Assembly (NCBI GenBank): GCA_020059485.1
Contig: JAGVCA010000016.1
Location: 115,890 to 179,889, forward strand
Origin: Anaerolineales bacterium
Lineage (GTDB): Bacteria > Chloroflexota > Anaerolineae > Anaerolineales > UBA11579
Direction of reading: 5' to 3'
Length of the DNA stretch: 64,000 nucleotides
Below the pieces are notes generated by a model that did not search any database, was not told the DNA's origin, and saw only the letters and a list, made by a program, of their open reading frames with translations. The stretch's first letter is position 1, and each line of letters opens with the position of its first letter. The position numbers were made by a program, and so were the translations under genes. Positions 21,236-31,304 of the stretch are shown piece after piece.

Positions 21236-21673
21236 ATGGACCTGATAGACCGAATTATTACTGCCATCACACAAACCCACCCCCTTCACCCGATGCTGGT
21301 GCACTTCCCGATCGCCCTCAGCGGCGCGGCGTTGCTGTTCATCATCATCGCGATGGTGCGCAAAAACAACGATTTCGAGAAGTTTGCCTTCGCCAACATG
21401 GTGCTGACCGTCTTCGGCGTAATTGCCGCAGGTGCCAGTGGAATGTATGACAACCAGGCAAATTATCTTGGCGATGCCCCCAACGCCAGCCTCAAGATCA
21501 CCCTGGCAGTCGTAATGCTGGCCATCACCCTGATCACCGTCGCCTTGCGGATTCGCAACCGGGAGATCTTTTCCCAGCCTGGCCGGCTGATCTATATCAT
21601 GGGCTACTTCATCAGTTTTGGCCTGGCCCTGGTGCTGGCTTTTCTGGGCGGCGTGATCCTCTATGGTTTTTAA
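21236..21673 (+). CDS. DUF2231-like membrane protein
   Basis: THPLHPMLVHFPIALSGAALLF; 4 TM; ATG at 21236 preceded by GAGGTG. Confidence 0.82.
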   Translation: MDLIDRIITAITQTHPLHPMLVHFPIALSGAALLFIIIAMVRKNNDFEKFAFANMVLTVFGVIAAGASGMYDNQANYLGDAPNASLKITLAVVMLAITLITVALRIRNREIFSQPGRLIYIMGYFISFGLALVLAFLGGVILYGF

Positions 21674-21706
21674 TCTGTAAACATCCCTGAAAGGAACTAA
21701 CCTGAC

Positions 21707-22222
21707 ATGAAACCAACCTTCCACCAACTGATCATCCTGCTGCTTATCCTGACCCTGGGCCTGGCAGCCTGCGCTCAGGCCGCGGAGACCAACAACACAG
21801 CCAGCAACCCCGCTCCGGAAGAGCCTGCCAACCAACAACCCACAGACCAACCGGAAGAGGCGGACGAACCTGAAACCGCCAAGGAGACCCCGGCCGAGGA
21901 ACCTGCACCTGAGCCGACCGAGGAACAGACCACCGCTTCAGGGGGAGTCAGTTTCTCAGCCGATGTGATGCCGATCCTGATGAGCCGCTGCATCACCTGC
22001 CACGGTGGAGACCGGATCGAAGCTGAACTGGTCATGCTGGATTATGACAACCTGATGAAAGGCAGCGAAAACGGGCCGGTGATCATCGCCGGAGACGCGG
22101 CCAACAGTTATCTGGTGGAACTGATCGAAAGCCAGAAGATGCCCAAGCGCGGACCCAAGCTGACCCCGCCGCAGGTCCAGACGATCATCGACTGGATCAA
22201 CCAGGGCGCGCTGAACAACTAA
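21707..22222 (+). CDS. c-type cytochrome-domain lipoprotein
   Basis: 171 aa; lipobox LGLAACA, Pro/Glu-rich linker, single heme motif CITCH. Confidence 0.85.
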   Translation: MKPTFHQLIILLLILTLGLAACAQAAETNNTASNPAPEEPANQQPTDQPEEADEPETAKETPAEEPAPEPTEEQTTASGGVSFSADVMPILMSRCITCHGGDRIEAELVMLDYDNLMKGSENGPVIIAGDAANSYLVELIESQKMPKRGPKLTPPQVQTIIDWINQGALNN

Positions 22223-22238
22223 ACACACCACTCGAACT

Positions 22239-22270
22239 AAAAGCCCCTGCTATACGGGCAGGGGCTTTTT
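22239..22270. terminator. Intrinsic terminator between convergent genes
   Basis: aaaagcccctgc-tatacgg-gcaggggctttttt, 12-bp stem. Confidence 0.92.
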
Positions 22271-22287
22271 GATTGCAATCTGAGGAC

Positions 22288-23565
22288 TTATACCGGCTTG
22301 AGGACCGCCACGGCCACGCCCCGGATGTAGAACCCATCCTGGGTGTTTTCGGAATTGGGCTTGAAATCCCACTCCAGGCCTTCAAACGCCGGGTCGCTGC
22401 TCTCCGCCGCCAGGGTGACCGTTTTCGCCCGGATCGAGTAGCGTTTCAGCGTGGCCCGGCTGACATCCACCCCGATGATCTCGGCAGCCACGATATCCCG
22501 GTTTTCCGCCGCCATCTGCGCCCGCAGCACCACCAGGTCGCCGTTTTCGATCCCGGCCTTGTTCATGCTGTGACCAGCGACCTTCATCACATAGAACTGC
22601 TGGTCGTTGATCAGGTTGACCTGGCGCTGTCCGCCGATCAGGCTCTGGACTCGGTACTCCTGTTCGCCCAGCCGCAGACGGGTCACTTCCAGATGATCGT
22701 CAGCCGGCAGCCCGGTATGGCCAGCCGGGAAGCGCGGCGTGGGTGTAAACGCCAGCGGTCCGGGCAACCCGGCTGGAATTGCATCATACAGCACAAACAA
22801 CTGGATGAAGTGGTCCAACTGCTCTCCCGGCGGCGGCGGTTTCCGAGGAGGGGTTTGCTCTTCTTTCGGTTCGGCTGGCTCTTTCTGCTGCCCCCCGGAC
22901 GCTCCGCCCGGCTTGCGATTCCCGGTAAAGGCTTCCTCTTCTCTGTCTTCCTTGCCGGCCAGGTCCTCCGCAAAGACCGGTTCCGGGTCCGGCAGGTCAT
23001 CAATGACCGCATCCAGTTCGGGCAGATCGGATTGCTGGATGACGAAATTGAGGAACTCCTTCATCAGTGCGATCTGCCGCAGGTACCACAGGTGTTTTTC
23101 CGAGCGGTAACCGGCTTTGTGGGCGATCCTGGTAAATACATCCAGCGCTTCCTGCCAGGCGTCGATCGCCTTGTTATACTTGCGGGGCCCTTGCAGCCAA
23201 TTGATCAAGCCAAACATAAAAGAAACCACCGCATAATGGTGGCTGTCGCCCCGGCTGAGGTTTTCCCGGGATTCGTATAAGAGTTCAAAGGCGAGCTCGA
23301 TCTTGCCATTCACCAGGGCAGCCCGGGCGCATTTCGCCTGAGCCACTCCGGCGTCAAAGTGCTTCATCGTGATGTATTTATCCCGCACCCGCTGGATCTC
23401 AGCCAGCACCCGTGCCTGGTGGCCATCCTCGATAGCCTGATCGAGCACGTTCAGGATGTATTCGACATGCTCACTCAGCCGGATCGGTCCCAGGAATTGT
23501 TCCGGGTGCCACCAGTATCCTTCCGCATATTCGATCCAGGCCAGCGTCCGTTCCTGCTCGCTCAT
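22288..23565 (-). CDS. TPR-like helical N-terminus fused to an S24 (LexA/UmuD-like) peptidase domain
   Basis: 425 aa; C-terminal FYVMKVAGHSMNKAGIENGDLVVLR (Ser) ... SRATLKRYS (Lys) dyad; no LexA HTH at the N-terminus. Confidence 0.75.
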   Translation of the reverse strand: MSEQERTLAWIEYAEGYWWHPEQFLGPIRLSEHVEYILNVLDQAIEDGHQARVLAEIQRVRDKYITMKHFDAGVAQAKCARAALVNGKIELAFELLYESRENLSRGDSHHYAVVSFMFGLINWLQGPRKYNKAIDAWQEALDVFTRIAHKAGYRSEKHLWYLRQIALMKEFLNFVIQQSDLPELDAVIDDLPDPEPVFAEDLAGKEDREEEAFTGNRKPGGASGGQQKEPAEPKEEQTPPRKPPPPGEQLDHFIQLFVLYDAIPAGLPGPLAFTPTPRFPAGHTGLPADDHLEVTRLRLGEQEYRVQSLIGGQRQVNLINDQQFYVMKVAGHSMNKAGIENGDLVVLRAQMAAENRDIVAAEIIGVDVSRATLKRYSIRAKTVTLAAESSDPAFEGLEWDFKPNSENTQDGFYIRGVAVAVLKPV

Positions 23566-24833
23566 TCGTCCTCATCCGCATCGGGGGCGCGGTTGTCATA
23601 CCGGTCGATGTCGAACTTATCCTCGGTCCGGGAGCTGTACAGCCCTGCCCACGTATCCAGGATCTGCGCCGTACGCAGTTTGATCAGCGTGTCCATATCC
23701 TTGGCGTCCTTGATCTGCAGGTCATCCAGGGCAGTCACGATCCCCTTGATCATTTCAGCCTGGGTGCGGGAACGGACAGCATCCTGCCGCGACATTTCAA
23801 AGGCTTTGCTCTCGGCTTCCAGCACCCGGATCTCGCCGCGCTTCGACTCACGCCACTTACCCAGACGATAGCGCTCGATCGGCGTATCCGGGAACTCGAA
23901 CGGTCCCAGTTCCAGCCCGATCAGCCGGGCGCCGATCAGTTTCATGGCGGCGCGCACTTCCGGGCCGGAAAGCGCTTCCTTAACGGCCTGGCGCGAGTCC
24001 ATGCGCAGGTCGGCCGGTGTGACGATCTGATCGACAAAATGGCGATTGATATAACGTTCTGCCGCCACCGTGATCACCCGGTCGATCATCTCATACATCG
24101 AAAGGAAACCTTCCTCGGAGACACGCCGGTTGTAAGCATAATTGCGGACGGATTCAACATACGACTCGCCCTCGACCGTGTTGCCTCGGTCGCGCATCCA
24201 GTCTGGTTCGCGCTCGCGCAGCTTGAACCGCACCTCGATCTCCTCAACCCGCAGCGGGATCCCATCCAGGGTCATCGCCTGCACATCCGTCACCCGGGTG
24301 CGGTGCTCATCCAGGCTGACCACTTCTTTGATGAACTCATAGCGGGAGATCAGGTGATCGCCTTTACCGACCACTTTGGAAAGCCCGGTCAATTTTTCGA
24401 ACATCACAATGCTGTTGTCCTTGATCTTGACCTCACCCGGCCCGCCAATCCTGTCAATCAGATTGACTTCATCTGGTTTGATGTTCAGCTTTCCCTTACT
24501 GACGCTGACCACCGGGGGGAAGAAGCCAAAGAACGAACAGATCATGTGATACTGCAGCGCATCGTAAAAAGAACTCAATTCGTACAGGTCCAGCACATAG
24601 CGGGCGGCTGTGAAATACGAAAACAGGAAGGCCAGCACCACCACCAACACGAACTTCCACCACACCATCCACTCATAGACCTCATTGAGCGAAAAGAACA
24701 CCAGGATGACGCCAAACAGCCCGCCCACCAGCACCAGGATGCGCACCACATACGCCAGGGTCCGTTCCGAGAAGAAGAACTCGACCAGGTAGCGGATCGG
24801 ATTTTGCGCCGGGTTCAGATCAGATTCGATCAT
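23562..24833 (-). CDS. SPFH/band-7 domain membrane protein
   Basis: 423 aa; N-terminal TM segments; EHRTRVTDVQAMTLDGIPLRVEEIEVRFKL; 4-bp overlap with the S24 gene. Confidence 0.75.
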   Translation of the reverse strand: MIESDLNPAQNPIRYLVEFFFSERTLAYVVRILVLVGGLFGVILVFFSLNEVYEWMVWWKFVLVVVLAFLFSYFTAARYVLDLYELSSFYDALQYHMICSFFGFFPPVVSVSKGKLNIKPDEVNLIDRIGGPGEVKIKDNSIVMFEKLTGLSKVVGKGDHLISRYEFIKEVVSLDEHRTRVTDVQAMTLDGIPLRVEEIEVRFKLREREPDWMRDRGNTVEGESYVESVRNYAYNRRVSEEGFLSMYEMIDRVITVAAERYINRHFVDQIVTPADLRMDSRQAVKEALSGPEVRAAMKLIGARLIGLELGPFEFPDTPIERYRLGKWRESKRGEIRVLEAESKAFEMSRQDAVRSRTQAEMIKGIVTALDDLQIKDAKDMDTLIKLRTAQILDTWAGLYSSRTEDKFDIDRYDNRAPDADEDE

Positions 24834-24866
24834 TGAGTCTCAGTCGCTTTCATCGGGTATCCCATC

Positions 24867-26516
24867 TCACTCGCTGAACCATTCCCGCAGTTCGCCCAGC
24901 ATCTTGACCATGTTGGCCATCTCTTTGTTATTCGAGTCGGCAGTGGCATCCTCCAACGCCTGGAAGATCCGCAGGATCATGACCGCCTTCGCCCGGTCGC
25001 TCGACTGCAGCAGATCGCGCAAGGCATAGACGGTATCTTGCTGGACCTGGGCCTTGGCCCGGCTGCGGATCATGGAAGCCTGCTCGGAAAAACCGACTTC
25101 GGTCTTGTAAGCCTCCGAGCTCCAGCGCGCGATCAGGTTTTCAACCGTCTGCTGGCGCACTTCCGGGTTGGTCGGCTGCAGGTCGCTGAACCCCACCTCG
25201 GTCACCGAGATCATACAGCGTCGCAGCGGGCGGGGGTAATTCAGCCGGATCGGCAGTTCGGTCATTTGCTGCAAGTCCTGCAGCCGATCTTTAACCTCGA
25301 TCTTTTGTTTCTTCGGTTTGATCAGCGGGATGTAAACGATATAGCCGGAGTTGCGCACGCGGCGGGCGAAGTCGCGCCGGATCACCTCCATTGGGATCCG
25401 GCGGCGTTCTTCCAGGTATTCTGCCAGGAGAAACCTGGTGCTGGCCGTGGTCTGGCCGCCGGTGCCTTCTTCTGCCTGAGCGGCGGGCAGCCCCTCCTCC
25501 GGCGTGACGAACATATCATCATACGGATATTTGACGATCGCATTGCGGAATTCTTCAATCGCGATCTTGATCGGAAGCTCGGACCAGAGAACCTTTTCAC
25601 CGGTCACCGGCATCAGCGGCTGGTGATCATAACATGCCTGCACCCGATCCTTGTGATACAGGTTCTGGTATCCATACTCGTTCAGGTCCACAAACGGGAT
25701 CTGGTCGATCAGACCGTTCTCAATATCCCGGATGGTCTGGAAGATCTCATTCAGTTCATCCGGCAAAAGGTCGGCTTCCAGCACTTCAAGGACCATATCG
25801 CCGTTAGGGTCGAACTCCACGATCCGCAGGTCTTCCTTGCGCGGCATCTGTCCGGTCGGTTCAAGCGTGACATAGATCAGTTCTGGCGCGGTGCTGATCG
25901 AAAACTCGACCGTGATATCTGTGCTGACCTCGATCCCGTCCCGGGTAATGGCGCGCACATCCCGTCCGGTCCGCACCTGCTGACGCAAGTCCATCACTTT
26001 GTTGACCTTTTGTTTCGGTTTCCAGGTGAAGACAAATCCCGGCCCGTAAACCTTGGAGCCTACCACGACCGCGTTGTTGGAATGGACCAATGCCACGCCA
26101 GGACCTTCCCGGTCCTGTTCACCCAGGTGAGAGACCACCACGCCATCCTGAACAAACACCAGCGGTCCAGACTGCCCGAGCATAAAATAGGAGAAATTGG
26201 CGAAAATATCAAACCTGTCGCGCCAGGTGGAGACCGGCAGCAGGAACTGGGCGTTCATAAAATTGGAGACCAGCACCACGACCACAAACACCACGGCGGC
26301 AAAGATCAGGTGGAAAACGTTCTCGGCGGTCTTCTCTGGCTGCAGCAACCCGGCCTCGACGAGCTGGAAACTCGGGACCCCCAGGTTGGTCAACCGCACG
26401 CCCAGCATCCGGAACAAGTGCGAAAACTCGGGCCAAAAGATTGCCATAGCCAAAACAAGGGCTCCAACGATCCTCAGTACTCTGTTCCTGATCTGTTTCC
26501 GTTTCCGTCTTCTCAT
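24867..26516 (-). CDS. SPFH/band-7 domain membrane protein
   Basis: 549 aa; N-terminal TM segments; GPGFVFTWKPKQKVNKVMDLRQQVRTGRDVRAITRDGIEVSTDITVEFSI. Confidence 0.8.
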   Translation of the reverse strand: MRRRKRKQIRNRVLRIVGALVLAMAIFWPEFSHLFRMLGVRLTNLGVPSFQLVEAGLLQPEKTAENVFHLIFAAVVFVVVVLVSNFMNAQFLLPVSTWRDRFDIFANFSYFMLGQSGPLVFVQDGVVVSHLGEQDREGPGVALVHSNNAVVVGSKVYGPGFVFTWKPKQKVNKVMDLRQQVRTGRDVRAITRDGIEVSTDITVEFSISTAPELIYVTLEPTGQMPRKEDLRIVEFDPNGDMVLEVLEADLLPDELNEIFQTIRDIENGLIDQIPFVDLNEYGYQNLYHKDRVQACYDHQPLMPVTGEKVLWSELPIKIAIEEFRNAIVKYPYDDMFVTPEEGLPAAQAEEGTGGQTTASTRFLLAEYLEERRRIPMEVIRRDFARRVRNSGYIVYIPLIKPKKQKIEVKDRLQDLQQMTELPIRLNYPRPLRRCMISVTEVGFSDLQPTNPEVRQQTVENLIARWSSEAYKTEVGFSEQASMIRSRAKAQVQQDTVYALRDLLQSSDRAKAVMILRIFQALEDATADSNNKEMANMVKMLGELREWFSE

Positions 26517-26632
26517 GATCCTCGCTCTTGGCGTGGGCGCGTGACAGGCTGGCTCCCGGCCTGCCTGAGCAGAAAGCCTGTTCTCATTTTAGAAACTTTT
26601 GGCGCAACCGTCAACAAAAACAGGCTGTCAGT

Positions 26633-28060
26633 TCAGATCCCACCGACGGTCTCGAGCAGCACCTGCCAGATCCGGACCATCGCCCAGGTATCCCGCTGGC
26701 AGTACGCCAACAGGTCCGTCCGGCGTTGATCAAACTCCTCAGGCGGCAGATTCCCCTTCATCATCTCGAGCCAGGCCCGCATTGCCGCGCTGCCCTCGGC
26801 CACCCGCAGATCCTCGTAATCCAGGTCCGCCACCAGTACCGGCAGGACCTTCTTGATCGAGGCGCTGCCGTGAAACCCTGGATGGATGTAATCGCCCTGG
26901 CTGAAGACTTCCATCAGGTCAAAGATCCGTTCGTTGATCTCCGCCAGTCTGTCCGCCACCCAGGGGAAACGCGCAGCCAGCTCCCGGTTGCGGCCAGACT
27001 CGAAGGCCTTCGACCACACCACCACCGAGCCGCGTGTCCCGATCACGGCCAGCAGGCTCTCGACCAGGCCGGCTGCCGGGTCGCCAGGTTCGGTGGCCAG
27101 ATATTCATAATGCCGGCCGCTGTCCGTGGCCGACTCGAAGACATGCAGGGAAAACTGAAAGACCATATGCTGGTACGGCCCATACCCGTCATACCACGGC
27201 AGGGCGGGATTATAGGTCTCGTAATCCAGGAAATACAACGGGTATTCCATCGCGGCCAGCGCAGTCCGGATCGCCCCCTGGTTGATCACCGGCAGACCGC
27301 GCCGGGCGGCATTGGCATGGGCCTGCTGCTTGTCCGAAAGCGGGAAATCGACCGGCAGTTGATCGAGCGCCACCAGGCCGGCATCTTTCAGTTGGCGCAG
27401 TTTAGCCGCACCCAGGCGCGGCAGATCAAAAATAGAATGCTCGGGCAGGCCAGGATGGCACAGATCGAGGCACCGGCAGCCAGCCGTTTTCAGGCAGGTC
27501 TCGATCTCCTCCGGACCGGCGCTGTTGGCCACTGCCCAGGCTGTCGCCCGTCCTGCCTGCACTTCCGGCAGCAGCAGTTCCGTCTCGGCATCCGCATTCA
27601 CGACCACGAACAGCGTATCCAGGTCGATCTCTCCATTTCGGCGATAGTCCTTGTTGATGTGGACGATGTAGCTGTGCCGCAGCGGAAGGTTGCCGGCCAC
27701 CACCAGCCGCTGGAAGGCAGAATCGTAGAGATGCTCCTTTTTGACGGAACTGGCGCTCTTGATCTCGATGATGTCCCAGACGTCCTGGTCAGGATCGTAC
27801 AGGGCAGCATCCAACCGGGCAAAGTACTGCGGCTCGCTGACCGGCATCTGGAAGCGCAATTCCGCCCCAGGATGGTGGCGCGCAGCCCAGCGGCGCAGAA
27901 ACTCGACCGCCAGCGCTTCCACGTCCCGGCCCTGATCCATCATCATCTGGTCAAAATCGTTGGGCTCGACCTTATCCAACCGGTCGTGCTTGGCCGCCCA
28001 CAGGTGCATCGGCGACTCCAGGTACAGCAGGTAATCGGTCTTGGTCAGCAGATCAGTCAT
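26633..28060 (-). CDS. RecB-family-like nuclease with DUF2779/RNase H-like C-terminal region
   Basis: Start at MTDLLTKTDYLLYLESPMHLW; ARLDAALYDPDQDVWDIIEIKSASSVKKEH = PD-(D/E)xK; LYFLDYETYNPALPWYDGYGPYQHMVFQFSLH. Confidence 0.82.
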   Translation of the reverse strand: MTDLLTKTDYLLYLESPMHLWAAKHDRLDKVEPNDFDQMMMDQGRDVEALAVEFLRRWAARHHPGAELRFQMPVSEPQYFARLDAALYDPDQDVWDIIEIKSASSVKKEHLYDSAFQRLVVAGNLPLRHSYIVHINKDYRRNGEIDLDTLFVVVNADAETELLLPEVQAGRATAWAVANSAGPEEIETCLKTAGCRCLDLCHPGLPEHSIFDLPRLGAAKLRQLKDAGLVALDQLPVDFPLSDKQQAHANAARRGLPVINQGAIRTALAAMEYPLYFLDYETYNPALPWYDGYGPYQHMVFQFSLHVFESATDSGRHYEYLATEPGDPAAGLVESLLAVIGTRGSVVVWSKAFESGRNRELAARFPWVADRLAEINERIFDLMEVFSQGDYIHPGFHGSASIKKVLPVLVADLDYEDLRVAEGSAAMRAWLEMMKGNLPPEEFDQRRTDLLAYCQRDTWAMVRIWQVLLETVGGI

Positions 28061-28478
28061 CGTCTCTCCCCTCAAAAGCCGCAATCGCCTCCCGCCATGA
28101 AGCCGGCACCGGCACGGACTTGTCCTGCAGGTAATCGTAGGCAACCATGACCGTCTCCACCGAAGTGTACAATTTCTTGCCGGATGGATCAACGATCACC
28201 TGCTGGAAGGTCAGCGAGGTATTGCCGCAGTAGGCTACCCGCACCCCGACCTTGACCGCATCCTCCAGGAAGATTGGCCGGTGGTAGGTGATTTGCACAT
28301 CCACGATGATCACGCTGGCCTCATCACTCAACCCAACCTGCTTGCGGTAGGCGATCCGGGCGTCCTCCACATAACTCAGGTAACGGGCATTGTTGACATG
28401 CCGCGCCGGCCCCAGGTCGGCATAGCGGATCACCGTTGGGTGGAAGAATTTAAATTCGTCAGGGTTGAAGGTTGGCAT
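28053..28478 (-). CDS. Acyl-CoA thioesterase, 4-hydroxybenzoyl-CoA thioesterase (hotdog) family
   Basis: 141 aa; RYADLGPARHVNNARYLSYVEDAR. Confidence 0.88.
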   Translation of the reverse strand: MPTFNPDEFKFFHPTVIRYADLGPARHVNNARYLSYVEDARIAYRKQVGLSDEASVIIVDVQITYHRPIFLEDAVKVGVRVAYCGNTSLTFQQVIVDPSGKKLYTSVETVMVAYDYLQDKSVPVPASWREAIAAFEGRDDD

Positions 28479-28519
28479 AGGCAGTTAGAAGTAGGTAATT
28501 GTTAGTAGCAAGTAGGTAG
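28478..28519. repeat. Degenerate heptanucleotide array, consensus TAGnnAG (6 units)
   Basis: TAGGCAG TTAGAAG TAGGTAA TTGTTAG TAGCAAG TAGGTAG in uninterrupted 7-bp phase. Confidence 0.75.
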
Positions 28520-28663
28520 CATTGGGATGATCAGTCCATAGTCGCTGGTCGATTGTATCCTGCCTTTATCCCGAATGAGTATCAAACCGATCCCAAGCCG
28601 ATACTGGATAAAAAACTATTGAATTGACACTATCCCCGGCAGCCGATCTCCCTATCCCAGATA

Positions 28664-28716
28664 CTACCTGCTGGTTACTGGTTACTGACTACTATCTACT
28701 TTCGACTGATGACTAT

Positions 28717-28719
<3 letters not shown>
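28664..28719. repeat. Degenerate heptanucleotide array, consensus CTnnCTA (8 units), inverted relative to 28478-28519
   Basis: CTACCTG CTGGTTA CTGGTTA CTGACTA CTATCTA CTTTCGA CTGATGA CTATTTA in uninterrupted 7-bp phase, ending over the ettA stop codon. Confidence 0.8.
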
Positions 28720-30387
<1,668 letters not shown>

Positions 30388-30405
30388 AAAAAGAATTGTA
30401 CCTGA

Positions 30406-30744
30406 CTATCCCTGTCGTCCGCGGTAGATCACGACTTGTGCTTTCTCGATCGTCACCATTCCCTCGGTGATGCACCCATTGATCTTTTCCAGAAAGCCTT
30501 CCAGCCTGTCGCGCGTATCCACGATCTCGATCACCACCGGCAGGTCTTCCGACAGCCGCAGGATCTTGACCGTGCTGATCTTGCTGCTCGGGCCAAACCC
30601 CATGATCCCCCGTAGTACGGTCGCCCCGGCCAGACCGTACTCCCGCGCCTTGAGCACGATCCATTCATACAGCGGCTTGCCCTCGTGTTTATCGCTCTCT
30701 CCAATAAAGATCCGCAGCAGATATCCTTCTTCCATCAACTGCAT
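30406..30744 (-). CDS. DUF190 family protein (FluC/CrcB-associated)
   Basis: 112 aa; LLRIFIGESDKHEGKPLYEWIVLKAREYGLAGATVLRGIMGFG. Confidence 0.93.
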   Translation of the reverse strand: MQLMEEGYLLRIFIGESDKHEGKPLYEWIVLKAREYGLAGATVLRGIMGFGPSSKISTVKILRLSEDLPVVIEIVDTRDRLEGFLEKINGCITEGMVTIEKAQVVIYRGRQG

Positions 30745-30747
30745 CGC

Positions 30748-31131
30748 TCACCTCCCCATCGTCAGGGCGATCATCCGCCCCAGCCACACCGCGCCTAACC
30801 CCAGCACCACCTGCAGGCCGACATTGAGCAGCGCGGCAGTGCTCTCGCCTTCCCGGAACAGGTTGAAAGTTTCGTTCCCAAAGGTGGAAAACGTGGTGAA
30901 CGCCCCCAACAGCCCCACAAACATAAACGACCTCGCCTGAGCGGAAAACAGCCCATACGTCTCCGCTGCCTGAGAAAGCAGCCCGATCAGCAGACATCCC
31001 AGCAGGTTCACTGCCAGGGTGCCATATGGGAATGAAACACTTCGGGACAGGTTCTGTACCAAACCGCTCACGCCATACCGCAGCAACGCCCCAGCAAACC
31101 CTCCCAGACCGATCAGCATCAGTTTGTCCAT
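30748..31131 (-). CDS. crcB: Fluoride efflux channel FluC/CrcB
   Basis: 127 aa; GGFAGALLRY, PYGTLAVNLLGCLLIG, GLLGAFTTFSTFGNET. Confidence 0.96.
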   Translation of the reverse strand: MDKLMLIGLGGFAGALLRYGVSGLVQNLSRSVSFPYGTLAVNLLGCLLIGLLSQAAETYGLFSAQARSFMFVGLLGAFTTFSTFGNETFNLFREGESTAALLNVGLQVVLGLGAVWLGRMIALTMGR

Positions 31132-31141
31132 CGCAATCCGG

Positions 31142-31204
31142 CTCCTAGTAAGAGAATCTAGGAGTCATCAGCGCAGCGGCGGTTAATGGTGGACTCCATC
31201 ACCG
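31142..31204 (-). promoter_or_regulatory. Fluoride (crcB) riboswitch with SD-sequestering expression platform
   Basis: Minus-strand RNA CGGUGAUGGAGUCCACCAUUAACCGCCGCUGCGCUGAUGACUCCUAGAUUCUCUUACUAGGAG, 10 nt before the crcB ATG; matches the remembered crcB-motif layout (GGnGAUGGaGUnCnCC..AAC..GC..GC.GAUGACUCCUA). Confidence 0.93.
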
Positions 31205-31304
31205 ATAAAATTCTATCATAAAGGCCGCACTAAGCCGACCCTTGCCCGCAACCATCCCCCCCGGCTTGTGTTTAACCATCCGAGACCCAATTTAAGGTAA
31301 ACCT

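Noticed and set aside
25038-28150. Large plus-strand ORFs (563 aa and 540 aa) opposite the SPFH and RecB-like genes
   Set aside because: Arg/Gln/His-rich shadow translations without domains; opposite strand encodes clear families.
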